40,740 nucleotides of DNA from UBA822 sp036336795. GTDB taxonomy: Bacteria; Gemmatimonadota; Gemmatimonadetes; Longimicrobiales; Gaopeijiaceae. The position numbers and the translations under genes were made by a program. How positions within the stretch are numbered: the first letter of the stretch is position 1; each line of letters begins with the position of its first letter. The DNA lies in the NCBI GenBank assembly GCA_036336795.1, contig JAYZFL010000020.1:1-40740 (forward strand). The letters are read 5' to 3'. Of this stretch, positions 24,258 to 33,074 are shown piece after piece. A model generated the notes under the pieces. It saw only the letters and a list, made by a program, of their open reading frames with translations. It searched no databases and was not told the origin of the DNA.

Positions 24258-25760
24258 ATGATGCGTTCAATCGTTTTGTCACTCCTGATTATTTTCGGAC
24301 AGGCCTTCACACTAGGTGCTCAAGAGCGAATTGACCGAGCGATGGTGGCCAAGATCAGAGCCGAGGGCCTTGAAAATTCTCACGTTATGGAAGTTTTCAA
24401 CCATCTCACCAACGTAATTGGTCCCCGACTGACTGCTTCACCTGGATACAGGGAGGCGGTCGACTGGACTCACGAAAAGATGATCGAGTGGGGATTTGAG
24501 GACGTCCATCTTGAGCAGTGGGAGTTTGGTCGTGGATGGGATCTTGAGAGATTCTCGGTCGAAATGCTTGAACCCCGGTATTTACCCATGATAGGGTTTC
24601 CGAAGGGGTGGTCAGCGTCGACCAAGGGTCGGCTCGTCGCAGAGCCGATCATGCTTGGTGGAGTGTCCCCGGTGGAGCTGCAGGCACTTGAAGAACGTCT
24701 CGAGGGGGCGATCGTTCTCGGCCGGCCCATCGAAACCAACTTCATCCGAGAAGATCGTCCTCAGCCCCTGATGGAAGAGAGGCTAACTCCACCGGCCCCT
24801 GTCCCATCCACGTCGCAGCAGTCGGCCCAGCAGGCGGAGCGACAGAGACGGCAGCAGGCGGAGCGGACTCTGGCAGACGCGTTACAGCGTGCGGGTGCTG
24901 GCGTGATCCTCGAACCGACCCGCGGAGAGCATGGTACGCTCTTCGTCACCGGTCGGGATCCGGGAGAGGGTGCTGTTCCGTCAGTAGTTCTTGCTGCGGA
25001 GCACTACAACTTGGTCGCGCGGCTTCTAGAGCAGCAGATCCCGGTGACGATGGCGGTAGAGGTGACCGGGGAATATTTTGAGGACAATACTAACGCCTAC
25101 AACGTCATTGCCGAACTCGGAGGGACGGATCCGGAGATAGGTGACGAGGTTGTCATGGTGGGAGCGCATCTCGATTCTTGGCACACAGGGACCGGTGCTA
25201 CAGACAACGCGGATGGCTCTTCGGTCGTGATGGAAGCACTCCGAATTCTGAAAGCTCTTGAAGTCCGACCTCGGCGTACGATTCGGATAGCCCTTTGGGG
25301 TGGTGAAGAGCAGGGCCTTCTGGGCTCCAGAGAGTATGTGCAGCGCCACTTACAGGGTGATGACAACGAGGGCGCACACGAGAAGTTTTCTGTCTACTAC
25401 AACCTCGACAATGGGTTCGTGCCGATCTACGGGTTCTACATGGAGGGTAATGAGGCGGCGAGGGAAATTATGGACGATTATCTCGAGCCCTTCAACGACT
25501 TGGGAGCAAACATTTCGACGATGGCTCGGATCGGGAGCACCGATCATCTTTCGTTCATCCGGGCTGGATTACCAGGTTTTCAGGCGATTCACGACTACAC
25601 CGGTTACGATGTTCGGACGCATCATACCAACGTGGACACCTTCGAACGTGTTGAAGAGGAGGATTTGAAGCAGGCTGCAGTCGTGATGGCGTCTGTTCTC
25701 TACCACTCGGCCATGCGCGACGGGAGAATGCCCAGAGCTCCGGTGGTGGGTGTCCCATAA
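24258..25760 (+). CDS. M28 family zinc aminopeptidase, exported
   Basis: 500-residue metallopeptidase starting at ATG 24258 (AAGGGAG seven bases upstream; a second ATG follows at once) with a signal peptide ending near LGAQ. Expected two-zinc ligands are visible: H304 in GAHLDSW, D316 in ATDNADG, the catalytic and ligand pair E350-E351 in GGEEQGLLG, D384 in NLDNG, and the late H455/H456 in THHTNVDT. An Arg/Gln/Ala-rich stretch (QQAERQRRQQAERTLADAL) forms a likely helical or coiled segment within the PA-like insertion before the catalytic domain. Members release N-terminal amino acids, or act as carboxypeptidase Q-like dipeptidases, in the periplasm. An in-frame extension to 24066 is rejected as it has no signal and no ribosome-binding site. 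All key residues are intact. Confidence 0.94.
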   Translation: MMRSIVLSLLIIFGQAFTLGAQERIDRAMVAKIRAEGLENSHVMEVFNHLTNVIGPRLTASPGYREAVDWTHEKMIEWGFEDVHLEQWEFGRGWDLERFSVEMLEPRYLPMIGFPKGWSASTKGRLVAEPIMLGGVSPVELQALEERLEGAIVLGRPIETNFIREDRPQPLMEERLTPPAPVPSTSQQSAQQAERQRRQQAERTLADALQRAGAGVILEPTRGEHGTLFVTGRDPGEGAVPSVVLAAEHYNLVARLLEQQIPVTMAVEVTGEYFEDNTNAYNVIAELGGTDPEIGDEVVMVGAHLDSWHTGTGATDNADGSSVVMEALRILKALEVRPRRTIRIALWGGEEQGLLGSREYVQRHLQGDDNEGAHEKFSVYYNLDNGFVPIYGFYMEGNEAAREIMDDYLEPFNDLGANISTMARIGSTDHLSFIRAGLPGFQAIHDYTGYDVRTHHTNVDTFERVEEEDLKQAAVVMASVLYHSAMRDGRMPRAPVVGVP

Positions 25761-25907
25761 TCGCTGACGAAGGCTCGTTCGGACTCCCATTAATGGAAGT
25801 TGATCTCAAGAAGCGAGTTCAGGGAGTTTCTACTGCTTCTGGCTCTCCCATTGCTTGAAGAACTTGGGGTTTCCCTGGGTGGGAGCTTACTGTGTCGGAA
25901 AGACAAG

Positions 25908-25950
25908 GTCTGTACGCCGCTCGCTACCTCGCCGGGTGGCTGGCAGTATA
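25908..25950 (+). repeat. Copy 2 of the about 40-base upstream repeat
   Basis: Contains TGTACGCCGCTCGC, then CCTCGCCGGGTGGCTGGC, close to the copy at 24086-24127. It ends about 15 bases before the DUF885-like start codon, so it overlaps the leader and may contain promoter or leader elements. Similarity was judged by eye. Confidence 0.3.
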
Positions 25951-25964
25951 AGTAGGAGGTTGGT

Positions 25965-27626
25965 ATGCAAACCCGTACCGTGAGAGGCCACTCTGCGGTG
26001 GCACTAGCATTTCTGCTCTTTCTCTCGTCTTGCCAGGGGTTACCGGACAGGGAGGGAGCGCACACGGCTGAGAACAATCGGTACGAAGACCTGCTGGCGC
26101 TCCACGGGGAGTGGCGCGACTTCCAGAAGCCCACCGTGACCGATGGAGTGCCCGATTACACTGCGGTGGCCATGAGCCGGCAGTTGCAGGAACTGACCCG
26201 CTATCAGGCCCGCTTGGCCAATCTCGATTCAGGGGGATGGCCCATCTCTCAGCAAGTGGATTACCACATCGTTCGGGCTGAGATGAACGGATTGGAGTTC
26301 GATCATCGGGTTCTTCGACCCTGGGCGCGGAACCCCGCCTTCTACATGCTTGTGCATGGCTCCCAAACTGATGTCCCTGCCCGTGAAGGCGAGGTCATGG
26401 ATGGCGTTATTGAGCTCTGGGCGTACCGGTTCCCCCTCTCTGAGACTAGCGCTGCTGAGATTCAGGAGCGCGTCCATACCATCCCAGCGATCCTCGAGCA
26501 GGCCAAGGGTAATCTCGTGGTAGAGGCTGCCGACCTCTGGTTCCTCAGCGTGCGAGTCATGGGGGCGGTGAGCCAGACGTTGAGAGGTCTGGCGGATGGA
26601 GTGGCTGGAGACCATCCGGAGCTTTCAATAGAGACAGAGCGAGCCCAGGCTGCGGTCGACGACTTTACGGCCTGGATCGAAGAGCGGCAACAATCCATGA
26701 CCGCACCTTCGGGCATCGGAGTGGCGGAGTACGATTGGTATCTTAAGAACGTTCAACTCCTGCCATATACGTGGGCCGATCAGAAGGCCATTATCGAGCG
26801 TGAATTAGGTCGATCGTGGGCCTACCTAAGGCTTCTGGAGAACAAGAACCGGGACCTTCCCGAGTTTGAGGTAGTGGACAGTGAGGCGGAGTATCAGAGG
26901 CAATACCGGGCTGCCGTGCAAGAATTTGTCAACTTTCTCGATCGGGAAGATCTCTTCACCGTTCCAGCCTATGCCGAGCCTGCACTTATGGCTCGGGAGG
27001 GGCGGTTCTCACCGCAGCCGAGGGATCTGGGGTTCTTTGACCACGTGAGCTACCGAAACTTTCTGCCTATGCGGGCGCACGGCACTCACTGGTTTGATTT
27101 AGCCCGGATGGATGCCGAGCCACATGCAAGCCCCATTCGAAGAATCCCGCTTCTCTATAACATCTGGTCCCCTCGCGCCGAAGGTTTCGCCACGGGAATG
27201 GAGGAACTCGCTATGGGTGCCGGATATCTGGACGACCTCCCCAGGGTGCAGGAGCTCGTCTACATCTTGCTCGCACAGCGAGCCGCTCGTGCACTGGCTG
27301 GGCTCAGGATGCACAGCAACGAGTTCACCATCCAGGATGCCGTGGACTTTGCGGCCGAATGGACGCCTCGTGGGTGGATGCCCTCGGAGAGCAACACGGT
27401 GTGGAATGAACAGCAGCTCTATCTAGAGCAACCCACGTACGGAACCAGCTACGTCATCGGGAAAGTGGCCATCGACAAGTTACTGGCAGATCGGGCGCAG
27501 CAGCTCGGGGACGAGTTCAGTCTTGGACGCTTTATCGACGAGTTCCACGCTGCTGGGATGATTCCCGTGTCGCTAATTCGCTGGGAGATGACTGGTTTGG
27601 AAGATGAGTTGGAGAAGCTATGGTAG
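25965..27626 (+). CDS. DUF885-like lipoprotein without the usual HExxH motif
   Basis: 553 residues with a good AGGAGG ribosome-binding site and a clear lipobox (L20-S-S-C23). The overall pattern resembles the DUF885 peptidase-like family: an N-terminal helical region (YEDLLALHGEWRDF), YDWYLKNVQLLPYTWAD, EGFATGMEELAMGAGYLDD and a C-terminal SYVIGKVAIDKLL followed by FHAAGMIPVSLIRWEM. Typical DUF885 proteins carry a zinc-type H-E-x-x-P-G-H motif before the EGWA-type segment; here that place reads EPHASPIRRIPLL, with no HExxH anywhere in the protein. It is therefore either a catalytically altered member or a binding protein. It sits 205 bases after the M28 peptidase, likely its own transcription unit. 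Family assignment is moderate. Confidence 0.8.
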   Translation: MQTRTVRGHSAVALAFLLFLSSCQGLPDREGAHTAENNRYEDLLALHGEWRDFQKPTVTDGVPDYTAVAMSRQLQELTRYQARLANLDSGGWPISQQVDYHIVRAEMNGLEFDHRVLRPWARNPAFYMLVHGSQTDVPAREGEVMDGVIELWAYRFPLSETSAAEIQERVHTIPAILEQAKGNLVVEAADLWFLSVRVMGAVSQTLRGLADGVAGDHPELSIETERAQAAVDDFTAWIEERQQSMTAPSGIGVAEYDWYLKNVQLLPYTWADQKAIIERELGRSWAYLRLLENKNRDLPEFEVVDSEAEYQRQYRAAVQEFVNFLDREDLFTVPAYAEPALMAREGRFSPQPRDLGFFDHVSYRNFLPMRAHGTHWFDLARMDAEPHASPIRRIPLLYNIWSPRAEGFATGMEELAMGAGYLDDLPRVQELVYILLAQRAARALAGLRMHSNEFTIQDAVDFAAEWTPRGWMPSESNTVWNEQQLYLEQPTYGTSYVIGKVAIDKLLADRAQQLGDEFSLGRFIDEFHAAGMIPVSLIRWEMTGLEDELEKLW

Positions 27627-27701
27627 GGAGGTCCAGCTGATCGTTCGAGGACATCGTGTATGAGTTGTGGGCCGTGGCTCAAGGTATATAAAGGTGGTGC
27701 C

Positions 27702-29096
27702 ATGTTTGGAAACCGTTTTTCAAGAATAAGTGGGATTGTGACCGCGGCTGTTGGTCTGATCTTCTCGGCAAGTGGAATTGCTCTGGCCCAGACATCAGCG
27801 ACGCAGCCAAGGCCTTTGGGTTTGCAAGGGAGCACTAACGTCCATGTCCTTTCACATATCCCCCTCGGCGGCAAATACACGACGGGCGACATTGAGATGG
27901 AGCAGGATCCGGAGAGGCCGTATGCGTACGTGTCACGCCTCTACGAGACCGGCTTTGACATAGTGAACCTCAAAGACCCTGAAGACGCCCAGATCATCTA
28001 TGAGTGGCGTATCGAGAATTCAGAGCTCCACCAGGGCCGGGGTGGTGTTGATGGGAAGTATTTTAAGATTCATGATCGCTACTATTACCTGCAGTCGACC
28101 CAGTTCGGGAGTGGCGGTCCGGATTCGGAAGTGGCCGGTGTGGTCTTCGACGTGACCGGTCTTCCTGACGTCACGCAGGTCCGAGAGGTCCGCCGCTTCC
28201 GTGTTCCCGATGCTCCGGGTGGATTCCACAACATCTTCATCTACAAGCACTCGGATGGCAGAGTCATCCTGTTCGCCACCTCCAGGGGTACCAAGCTCTA
28301 CGACTTAGAGAAGTTTGTGGCGGGCGATGACGATCAAGGGTTGATTGGGACCATCTTGGTTCCACCGAACCCAGGGGACTTGTCCACCGGGTATCATGAT
28401 CTGTACGCTATGTTCGACCCACCCACACAGCAGGATCGATTCTATGGTGCTGGTGGTGGTGGGTATTACGTGTGGGACATCTCACGCCCAGCGGACCCGG
28501 AGCTCATGTTCACGATTACGGGCGTGGCGGGCTTCAACTGGGGACACACGTTTACCCCTACCCCCGATGGGAGATATGCAGTGGGTGAGGCCGAGTGGCA
28601 GTACCAGCCCCTTCGTCTTTTCGATCTGGGGCCTGGTAATGAGGCTGCTGCCCGGGGTGAGACCGTCAACATCAATCGAGCTATCGGGGCGTGGACGCCT
28701 GACTGGGAGACAGTGGTCCACAACCACGAAGTTCGCTGGCCGTACGTGTTCGTCTCCGGTTACGAGACTGGACTCTCGATATTCAACATGATGGACCCGA
28801 CTAACCCCTATACAGTGGGGTATTACGATACATTTGACGGACCTCACAACGCAGGGAGCATGGGTGGTGCCGGGGGTGGTGGAAATTTCACCTGGGGCGT
28901 TTACGACGGCGCTTGGGGTGTGGACGTCCGCAACCACGACGGTCTCATTGTTATCAGCGACATGACGACGGGCTTTTGGGCCATTCAGATGGACGGGTTT
29001 GAGGGCTGGAACGGAAACGACTGGGGCATGCCTAATAGTTCTAGTGTACAGGACTACGACAATGGCCCTGACGGCGTGCAAAGGCCGATCTCCTAG
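27702..29096 (+). CDS. Secreted LVIVD-repeat beta-propeller, paralogue 1
   Basis: 464 residues; the ATG at 27702 is preferred over 27660 because AAGGTGG precedes it and the signal peptide (IVTAAVGLIFSASGIALAQ) then begins properly. The mature protein starts with PLGLQGSTNVHVLSHIPLGG and is built of LVIVD-type blades (GFDIVNLKDPEDAQIIYEW, GVVFDVTGLPDVTQVREV, GYYVWDISRPADPELM). Blocks shared by all five copies in this window include HxGxGxxDGKYFK, GGFHNIF.YKHSDGR, the HNHEVRWPYVFV segment, FNMMDPTNPYT and the C-terminal DGFEGWNGNDWGMPN. LVIVD proteins are generally extracellular or surface-attached; no enzymatic function is established. Its closest relative here is the adjacent copy 2, so they arose by tandem duplication. 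Confidence 0.88.
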   Translation: MFGNRFSRISGIVTAAVGLIFSASGIALAQTSATQPRPLGLQGSTNVHVLSHIPLGGKYTTGDIEMEQDPERPYAYVSRLYETGFDIVNLKDPEDAQIIYEWRIENSELHQGRGGVDGKYFKIHDRYYYLQSTQFGSGGPDSEVAGVVFDVTGLPDVTQVREVRRFRVPDAPGGFHNIFIYKHSDGRVILFATSRGTKLYDLEKFVAGDDDQGLIGTILVPPNPGDLSTGYHDLYAMFDPPTQQDRFYGAGGGGYYVWDISRPADPELMFTITGVAGFNWGHTFTPTPDGRYAVGEAEWQYQPLRLFDLGPGNEAAARGETVNINRAIGAWTPDWETVVHNHEVRWPYVFVSGYETGLSIFNMMDPTNPYTVGYYDTFDGPHNAGSMGGAGGGGNFTWGVYDGAWGVDVRNHDGLIVISDMTTGFWAIQMDGFEGWNGNDWGMPNSSSVQDYDNGPDGVQRPIS

Positions 29097-29142
29097 AAAA
29101 GATAAGACTCTGTGCCGTCCATCCCGTGAAGTGGAGGCTTTA

Positions 29143-29186
29143 CCCGTCAGCGCTAGTTGACCAGAGTGAGTGAGCGTGCTAACGGG
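29143..29186 (+). terminator. Weak hairpin after LVIVD paralogue 1
   Basis: CCCGTCAGC (29143-29151) can pair with GCTAACGGG (29178-29186), a nine-base stem with one mismatch and a 26-base loop, followed by CAATTTGTT. The large loop and poor T-run make this a weak terminator candidate. Confidence 0.22.
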
Positions 29187-29326
29187 CAATTTGTTCTGAT
29201 CACGCACCGTGCTTAGCCTGGAGGACGCTCCTTCCACTTCCCTCCTTGATTTTCCTTGCGGTCACCAATCGGCCCACAGCATGTTGTCTGACGACTCGGT
29301 GGCTTTTGTTTCTGGAGGTGATCTCA

Positions 29327-30703
29327 TTGATTGAGAAAGTGGATTGGGCTTTGGCGCGGAACGTACTCCTTTGGGTCTCTTTGTCTGGTTTCCTAGCCAC
29401 GGATGCGTCCGCGCAAAGTGCCTCTGAGACCCACCCACGCCCACCGGGGTTGCGAGGTAGCCCTAACGTTCACGTGCTCTCGCACATCCCCCTAGGCGCG
29501 CACCTGACCGTTAGTGACATAGAAATGGAACAGGAGCCATCTAGACCGTATGTCTATGTGTCCCGGAGAACCGAGGATAAGGGGTTCGACGTCATCAGCA
29601 TTGACGATCCCGAGAATTCTGAGGTCATCTATAATTGGAGGATAGAGAACCAGGAGTTACACCAGGGTGGAGCTATGGATGGGAAGCAGTTTAAGATTGA
29701 TGACCGATACTACTTCATCCAATCCTTCCAATTCGGCCAGGGTGGTCCAAACTCTGACGTGGGTGGTATCGTTTTCGACGTCACAAGCCTACCGAACGTG
29801 TCACGCATAAGGGAGGTGGGGCGTGTTCGCCCTGAGGGTGGTGGGGGTTTCCATAACATATTCGTCTATAAGCATTCCGATGGCCGCGTAATTCTTTTTG
29901 CCACCCATGGGCGCCTCGCGAAGATGTTCGATATGGCAAGGTTCGTGGCCGGCGAAGAGGATCAGGGATACTTGGGCGGTGTTCCCGTACCGCCTACTCC
30001 AGGTGCGCTTTCAGAAGGTTATCACGACTTCTACGTCGGATTTGATCCCGTGACGCAGCGGGATGTCTTCTACGGCGGCGGCGGCGGCGGCTACTACCTG
30101 TTCGACGTCACGGAGCCGGAGGAGCCTGAGTTAATCACCACAGTAACGGGTGTGCCTGGAATCAATTGGGGCCACACGGTCACTCCGACGCCTGATGGCC
30201 GCTATGCCATTGGGGAGACGGAGTTCCAGTATCAGCCGCTACGCATCTTTGACCTGAAGCCTGGGCTGGACGGGGCGGTGGCTAACATTAACCGCTCCAT
30301 CGGAGCATGGCATGCGGATTGGAAGACGCTAGCCCACAATCACGAAGTGCGCTGGCCGTACGTGTTCGTTGCTGGCTATGAGACAGGACTTTCGGTATTC
30401 AACATGATGGACCCCACGAACCCTTATACCGTGGGTTACTATGACACGTATCCCGGTCCCCATAACGCGCGCCCCGCTAGGGGTAACAGTGTGTACACCT
30501 GGGGGGTTTACCAGGGAGCCTGGGGAGTGGACGTTCGGAACGCCGACGGATTGATCGTTATCAGCGACGGCGTCACGGGCTTCTGGCTCGTTAAGATGGA
30601 CGGGTTCGAAGGTTGGGATGGGAACGATTGGGGTGTGCCCAACAACTCGAGTGCCCAGGACTGGGAAAACGGACCGGACGGAGTCCAACGACGTATCTCT
30701 TAA
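29327..30703 (+). CDS. Secreted LVIVD-repeat beta-propeller, paralogue 2
   Basis: 458 residues from a TTG start at 29327, six bases after GGAGGTG; the in-frame ATG at 29246 has no ribosome-binding site and would place 27 non-signal residues before the export signal (ARNVLLWVSLSGFLATDASAQ). The mature N-terminus PPGLRGSPNVHVLSHIPLG nearly repeats paralogue 1. It shares the whole block order, including GGGFHNIFVYKHSDGR, the DVFYGGGGGGYYLFDV glycine run, HNHEVRWPYVFVAGYETGL and DGFEGWDGNDWGVPNNSS. The distance to paralogue 1 is 230 bases, so it may be transcribed separately. Function unknown; a propeller used for binding or scaffolding outside the membrane is the likeliest role. Confidence 0.87.
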   Translation: MIEKVDWALARNVLLWVSLSGFLATDASAQSASETHPRPPGLRGSPNVHVLSHIPLGAHLTVSDIEMEQEPSRPYVYVSRRTEDKGFDVISIDDPENSEVIYNWRIENQELHQGGAMDGKQFKIDDRYYFIQSFQFGQGGPNSDVGGIVFDVTSLPNVSRIREVGRVRPEGGGGFHNIFVYKHSDGRVILFATHGRLAKMFDMARFVAGEEDQGYLGGVPVPPTPGALSEGYHDFYVGFDPVTQRDVFYGGGGGGYYLFDVTEPEEPELITTVTGVPGINWGHTVTPTPDGRYAIGETEFQYQPLRIFDLKPGLDGAVANINRSIGAWHADWKTLAHNHEVRWPYVFVAGYETGLSVFNMMDPTNPYTVGYYDTYPGPHNARPARGNSVYTWGVYQGAWGVDVRNADGLIVISDGVTGFWLVKMDGFEGWDGNDWGVPNNSSAQDWENGPDGVQRRIS

Positions 30704-30876
30704 ATCGACCCGTTTCGGTGCGGTTCATATGTGTTGATCGATCCCTACCATTAATCGTCGAATTCAACGAGTGTGGAACTACGTAGCAGTCGGTCATCTT
30801 GCGACCCAACTTGTCCCGGAATAGTTTTTCACGTGGTCTTAGAGCTGTGAATCCGGGCTTTCTTGAAGGATCAGTG

Positions 30877-31503
30877 ATGCTTCGATACCGAAAATTTGTT
30901 TTGCCTCGCCAATTGACTCCTCATGGCCCCATCCTGCTCCTCGGAATCGCGCTTTTCCTCTTTACGCCTTTTGGGCAGACGGTTCCAGCGGTCGCCTCAC
31001 CGAGAGATGCTGGAAATGAACCTGTCCTAGGTCCTTGCGTTGTAACTGCACTTTTCCCCACTGCAGCGGCTGAGTATTACGGAATTCGAATGGCGCCTAC
31101 GAGGACAGCCCCAGGGGCGGTTGGGAAGGTAGAGACGACATTTGCGCAATCCCCCTTCGGTGTCGCAGTGTCAGTGGACGGAAGCTATCTTTATGATGTA
31201 AGCATCTCCGTAGAGGGCCTCCGCGGACCGCGGAATGTCGACTACACGGTTTGGGCGTCCCCGCCGGATTTGGTACCCATGCGCAGGCTCGGAGTGCTGA
31301 GCGAGAACCATGAGCTGTCTGCACAGGTGGGCTTCAACAAGTTCATCATCTTCCTCACCGCGGAGCGCCCCGGGAGTTGGGACCCTGATCGTGCCAAGGA
31401 TGGCAACGCCTGGGAAGGGCCGATTCTGTTGCAGGGGATTTCCAGGAGCGGAATGATGCACTCCACGGCCGGACACGGACCCTTCGAGCGGGAAAACTGC
31501 TGA
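30877..31503 (+). CDS. Small exported protein of unknown family
   Basis: 208 residues from ATG 30877 (GAAGGA upstream); the alternative start at 30799 adds 26 residues without a signal. A hydrophobic export signal occupies about residues 19-37 (GPILLLGIALFLFTPFGQT) with cleavage near AVAS. The mature part appears to be one beta-sandwich of about 110 residues (VSVDGSYLYDVSISVEGL, VDYTVWASPPDLVPMRRLG, QVGFNKFIIFLTAE) ending with a polar tail, MMHSTAGHGPFERENC. Two cysteines are present in the mature protein, one near the start (GPCVV) and the last residue, so a disulphide is possible. The strand pattern vaguely recalls the sandwich domain of anti-sigma-K-type proteins, but I do not recognise the family. 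It lies between LVIVD paralogues 2 and 3 on the same strand. Confidence 0.75.
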   Translation: MLRYRKFVLPRQLTPHGPILLLGIALFLFTPFGQTVPAVASPRDAGNEPVLGPCVVTALFPTAAAEYYGIRMAPTRTAPGAVGKVETTFAQSPFGVAVSVDGSYLYDVSISVEGLRGPRNVDYTVWASPPDLVPMRRLGVLSENHELSAQVGFNKFIIFLTAERPGSWDPDRAKDGNAWEGPILLQGISRSGMMHSTAGHGPFERENC

Positions 31504-31592
31504 CAACGGTGTAGACCTAGTGTCCGGACGGGAGTCAACCACGGACCAAAGATTGGCCCGATTCAGTCTTCGACAAATCGGAGGTAAGTCCA

Positions 31593-32978
31593 ATGCAGCG
31601 CGTCCGTGATATGCACTTTTTGGGGACAATCTTACTCGCTGCAATGGCAATCGCCGGAAAGCCCGGGATGATGGCGGCACAGTCACCACCACCCGACGGG
31701 AAAATCGAGCAAGGAAGTGCCAACATCCAGCTCGTGTCGCACGTTCCCCTCGGGAGGGCGTTCAGCGTTGGCGATATTGAAATTGAACAGGAGTTGACGC
31801 GCCCGTACGTCTACGTTTCGCGTTGGGAATTGGGTGGGGTCGATATTCTCGATATCTCGACCCCGGAGAAGGCGAACATCATCTATTCCTGGCGGATTGA
31901 GAACGCCGAACTACACCGTGGATCGGGCGGTACAGATGGAAAGTACTTTAAGCTGAATGACCGCTATTATTACGTCCAAGCACTACAGTTTCTCCAGGGC
32001 GGTCCCGACGCGGACCTCGGAGCAGTTGTTTTCGACGTGACCGGCCTGCCTGATCCCGCCGAAATCGAAGAAGTGGGACGGATACGGGCGCCCGATACAC
32101 CGGGTGGCTTTCACAACCTTTTTGCTTACAAGCACTCGGATGGTCGGGTGCTCTTGTTCGCGACTGCCGCTGGGCCACATGCAAATATTTACGACATGGA
32201 GAAGTTTCTTTCCGGGGATCCAGAAAGCGGCCTCATCGGCCGGATCCCCGTGCCCGAGTTCCCCTGCGCGAACCAAGGGATGTCGTCAGTCTATCACGAC
32301 TTTTATGTCGCCTATCACCATGAGACTGGTCAAGACCGCTTCTACGGAGCTTCCCAGCCGGTCGGCACGTATATCTTCGATATCAGCCGTCCTGAAGATC
32401 CGGGTCTTCTGACCTCCGTAGCGTGCGTTCCCGGAGTCACGCGTGATCACACATTCGCGGTTAGCCCAGATGGGCGCTACGCCATCGCTGAGAGTCACCT
32501 CCGCTACAGTCCTATTCGGGTCTATGATCTGGAGCCTGGTTTGTCCGGAAAGACTCGGATAGTGGACAAGCCTATCGGTGCGTGGACTGCCGATTGGAAG
32601 AAGCACGCTCACAACCTAGAGATGCGGTGGCCTTATGTGTTCGTTGCCAATTATATGGAGGGTATGCAGGTATTCAACATGATGGACCCGACTGATCCAT
32701 ACACGATTGGTCAGTTCGACACCTATGACATGCCGGACAGCTTCGCGTACGGCGGAGGTCAGTCGTTCTTCACCGAGGTGGCGAACGGCGCGATGGGCCT
32801 GGACGTGAGAAACGCTGACGGACTAATTGTGGTGTCCGATTTCACAACCGGATTCTGGGCGTTCCGGATGGATGGCTTTGAGGGCTGGAACGGAGAGGAT
32901 TGGGGCATGCCCAATGTTTCTACGGTACAGGACTGGGAAAACGGACCAACAGGAATACGACGCACCGTATTCGAATAA
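31593..32978 (+). CDS. Secreted LVIVD-repeat beta-propeller, paralogue 3
   Basis: 461 residues with a strong GGAGGT ribosome-binding site, signal peptide ending near GMMAAQ, then SANIQLVSHVPLGRAFSVGD. It lacks the Pro-rich PPGxxGS stretch seen in the other copies. Shared blocks are present with variations: GTDGKYFKLNDRYYYVQ, GGFHNLFAYKHSDGR, SVYHDFYVAYHHETGQDRFY, HNLEMRWPYVFVANYMEGM (the second His of HNHE is Leu here) and DGFEGWNGEDWGMPNVSTVQ. It also carries two extra cysteines (PEFPCANQG and VACVPG) that could form a disulphide and are missing from the other copies. It is 89 bases after the unknown small exported protein gene, so the two may be co-transcribed. It is convergent with paralogue 4. 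Confidence 0.87.
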   Translation: MQRVRDMHFLGTILLAAMAIAGKPGMMAAQSPPPDGKIEQGSANIQLVSHVPLGRAFSVGDIEIEQELTRPYVYVSRWELGGVDILDISTPEKANIIYSWRIENAELHRGSGGTDGKYFKLNDRYYYVQALQFLQGGPDADLGAVVFDVTGLPDPAEIEEVGRIRAPDTPGGFHNLFAYKHSDGRVLLFATAAGPHANIYDMEKFLSGDPESGLIGRIPVPEFPCANQGMSSVYHDFYVAYHHETGQDRFYGASQPVGTYIFDISRPEDPGLLTSVACVPGVTRDHTFAVSPDGRYAIAESHLRYSPIRVYDLEPGLSGKTRIVDKPIGAWTADWKKHAHNLEMRWPYVFVANYMEGMQVFNMMDPTDPYTIGQFDTYDMPDSFAYGGGQSFFTEVANGAMGLDVRNADGLIVVSDFTTGFWAFRMDGFEGWNGEDWGMPNVSTVQDWENGPTGIRRTVFE

Positions 32979-33074
32979 GGTCACCAAGGGTGTTTAAGGC
33001 GAGAGCTGCAACGCTGTGTTCCTTCCCCCCATAAAATCTAGTCCAGGGTGATCACTTACCGGGCCTTCCAATAA

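Noticed and set aside
28482..29237. 251-residue minus-strand frame across LVIVD paralogue 1
   Set aside because: It is a shadow frame; a similar antisense frame appears opposite other paralogues because their coding strands are alike.
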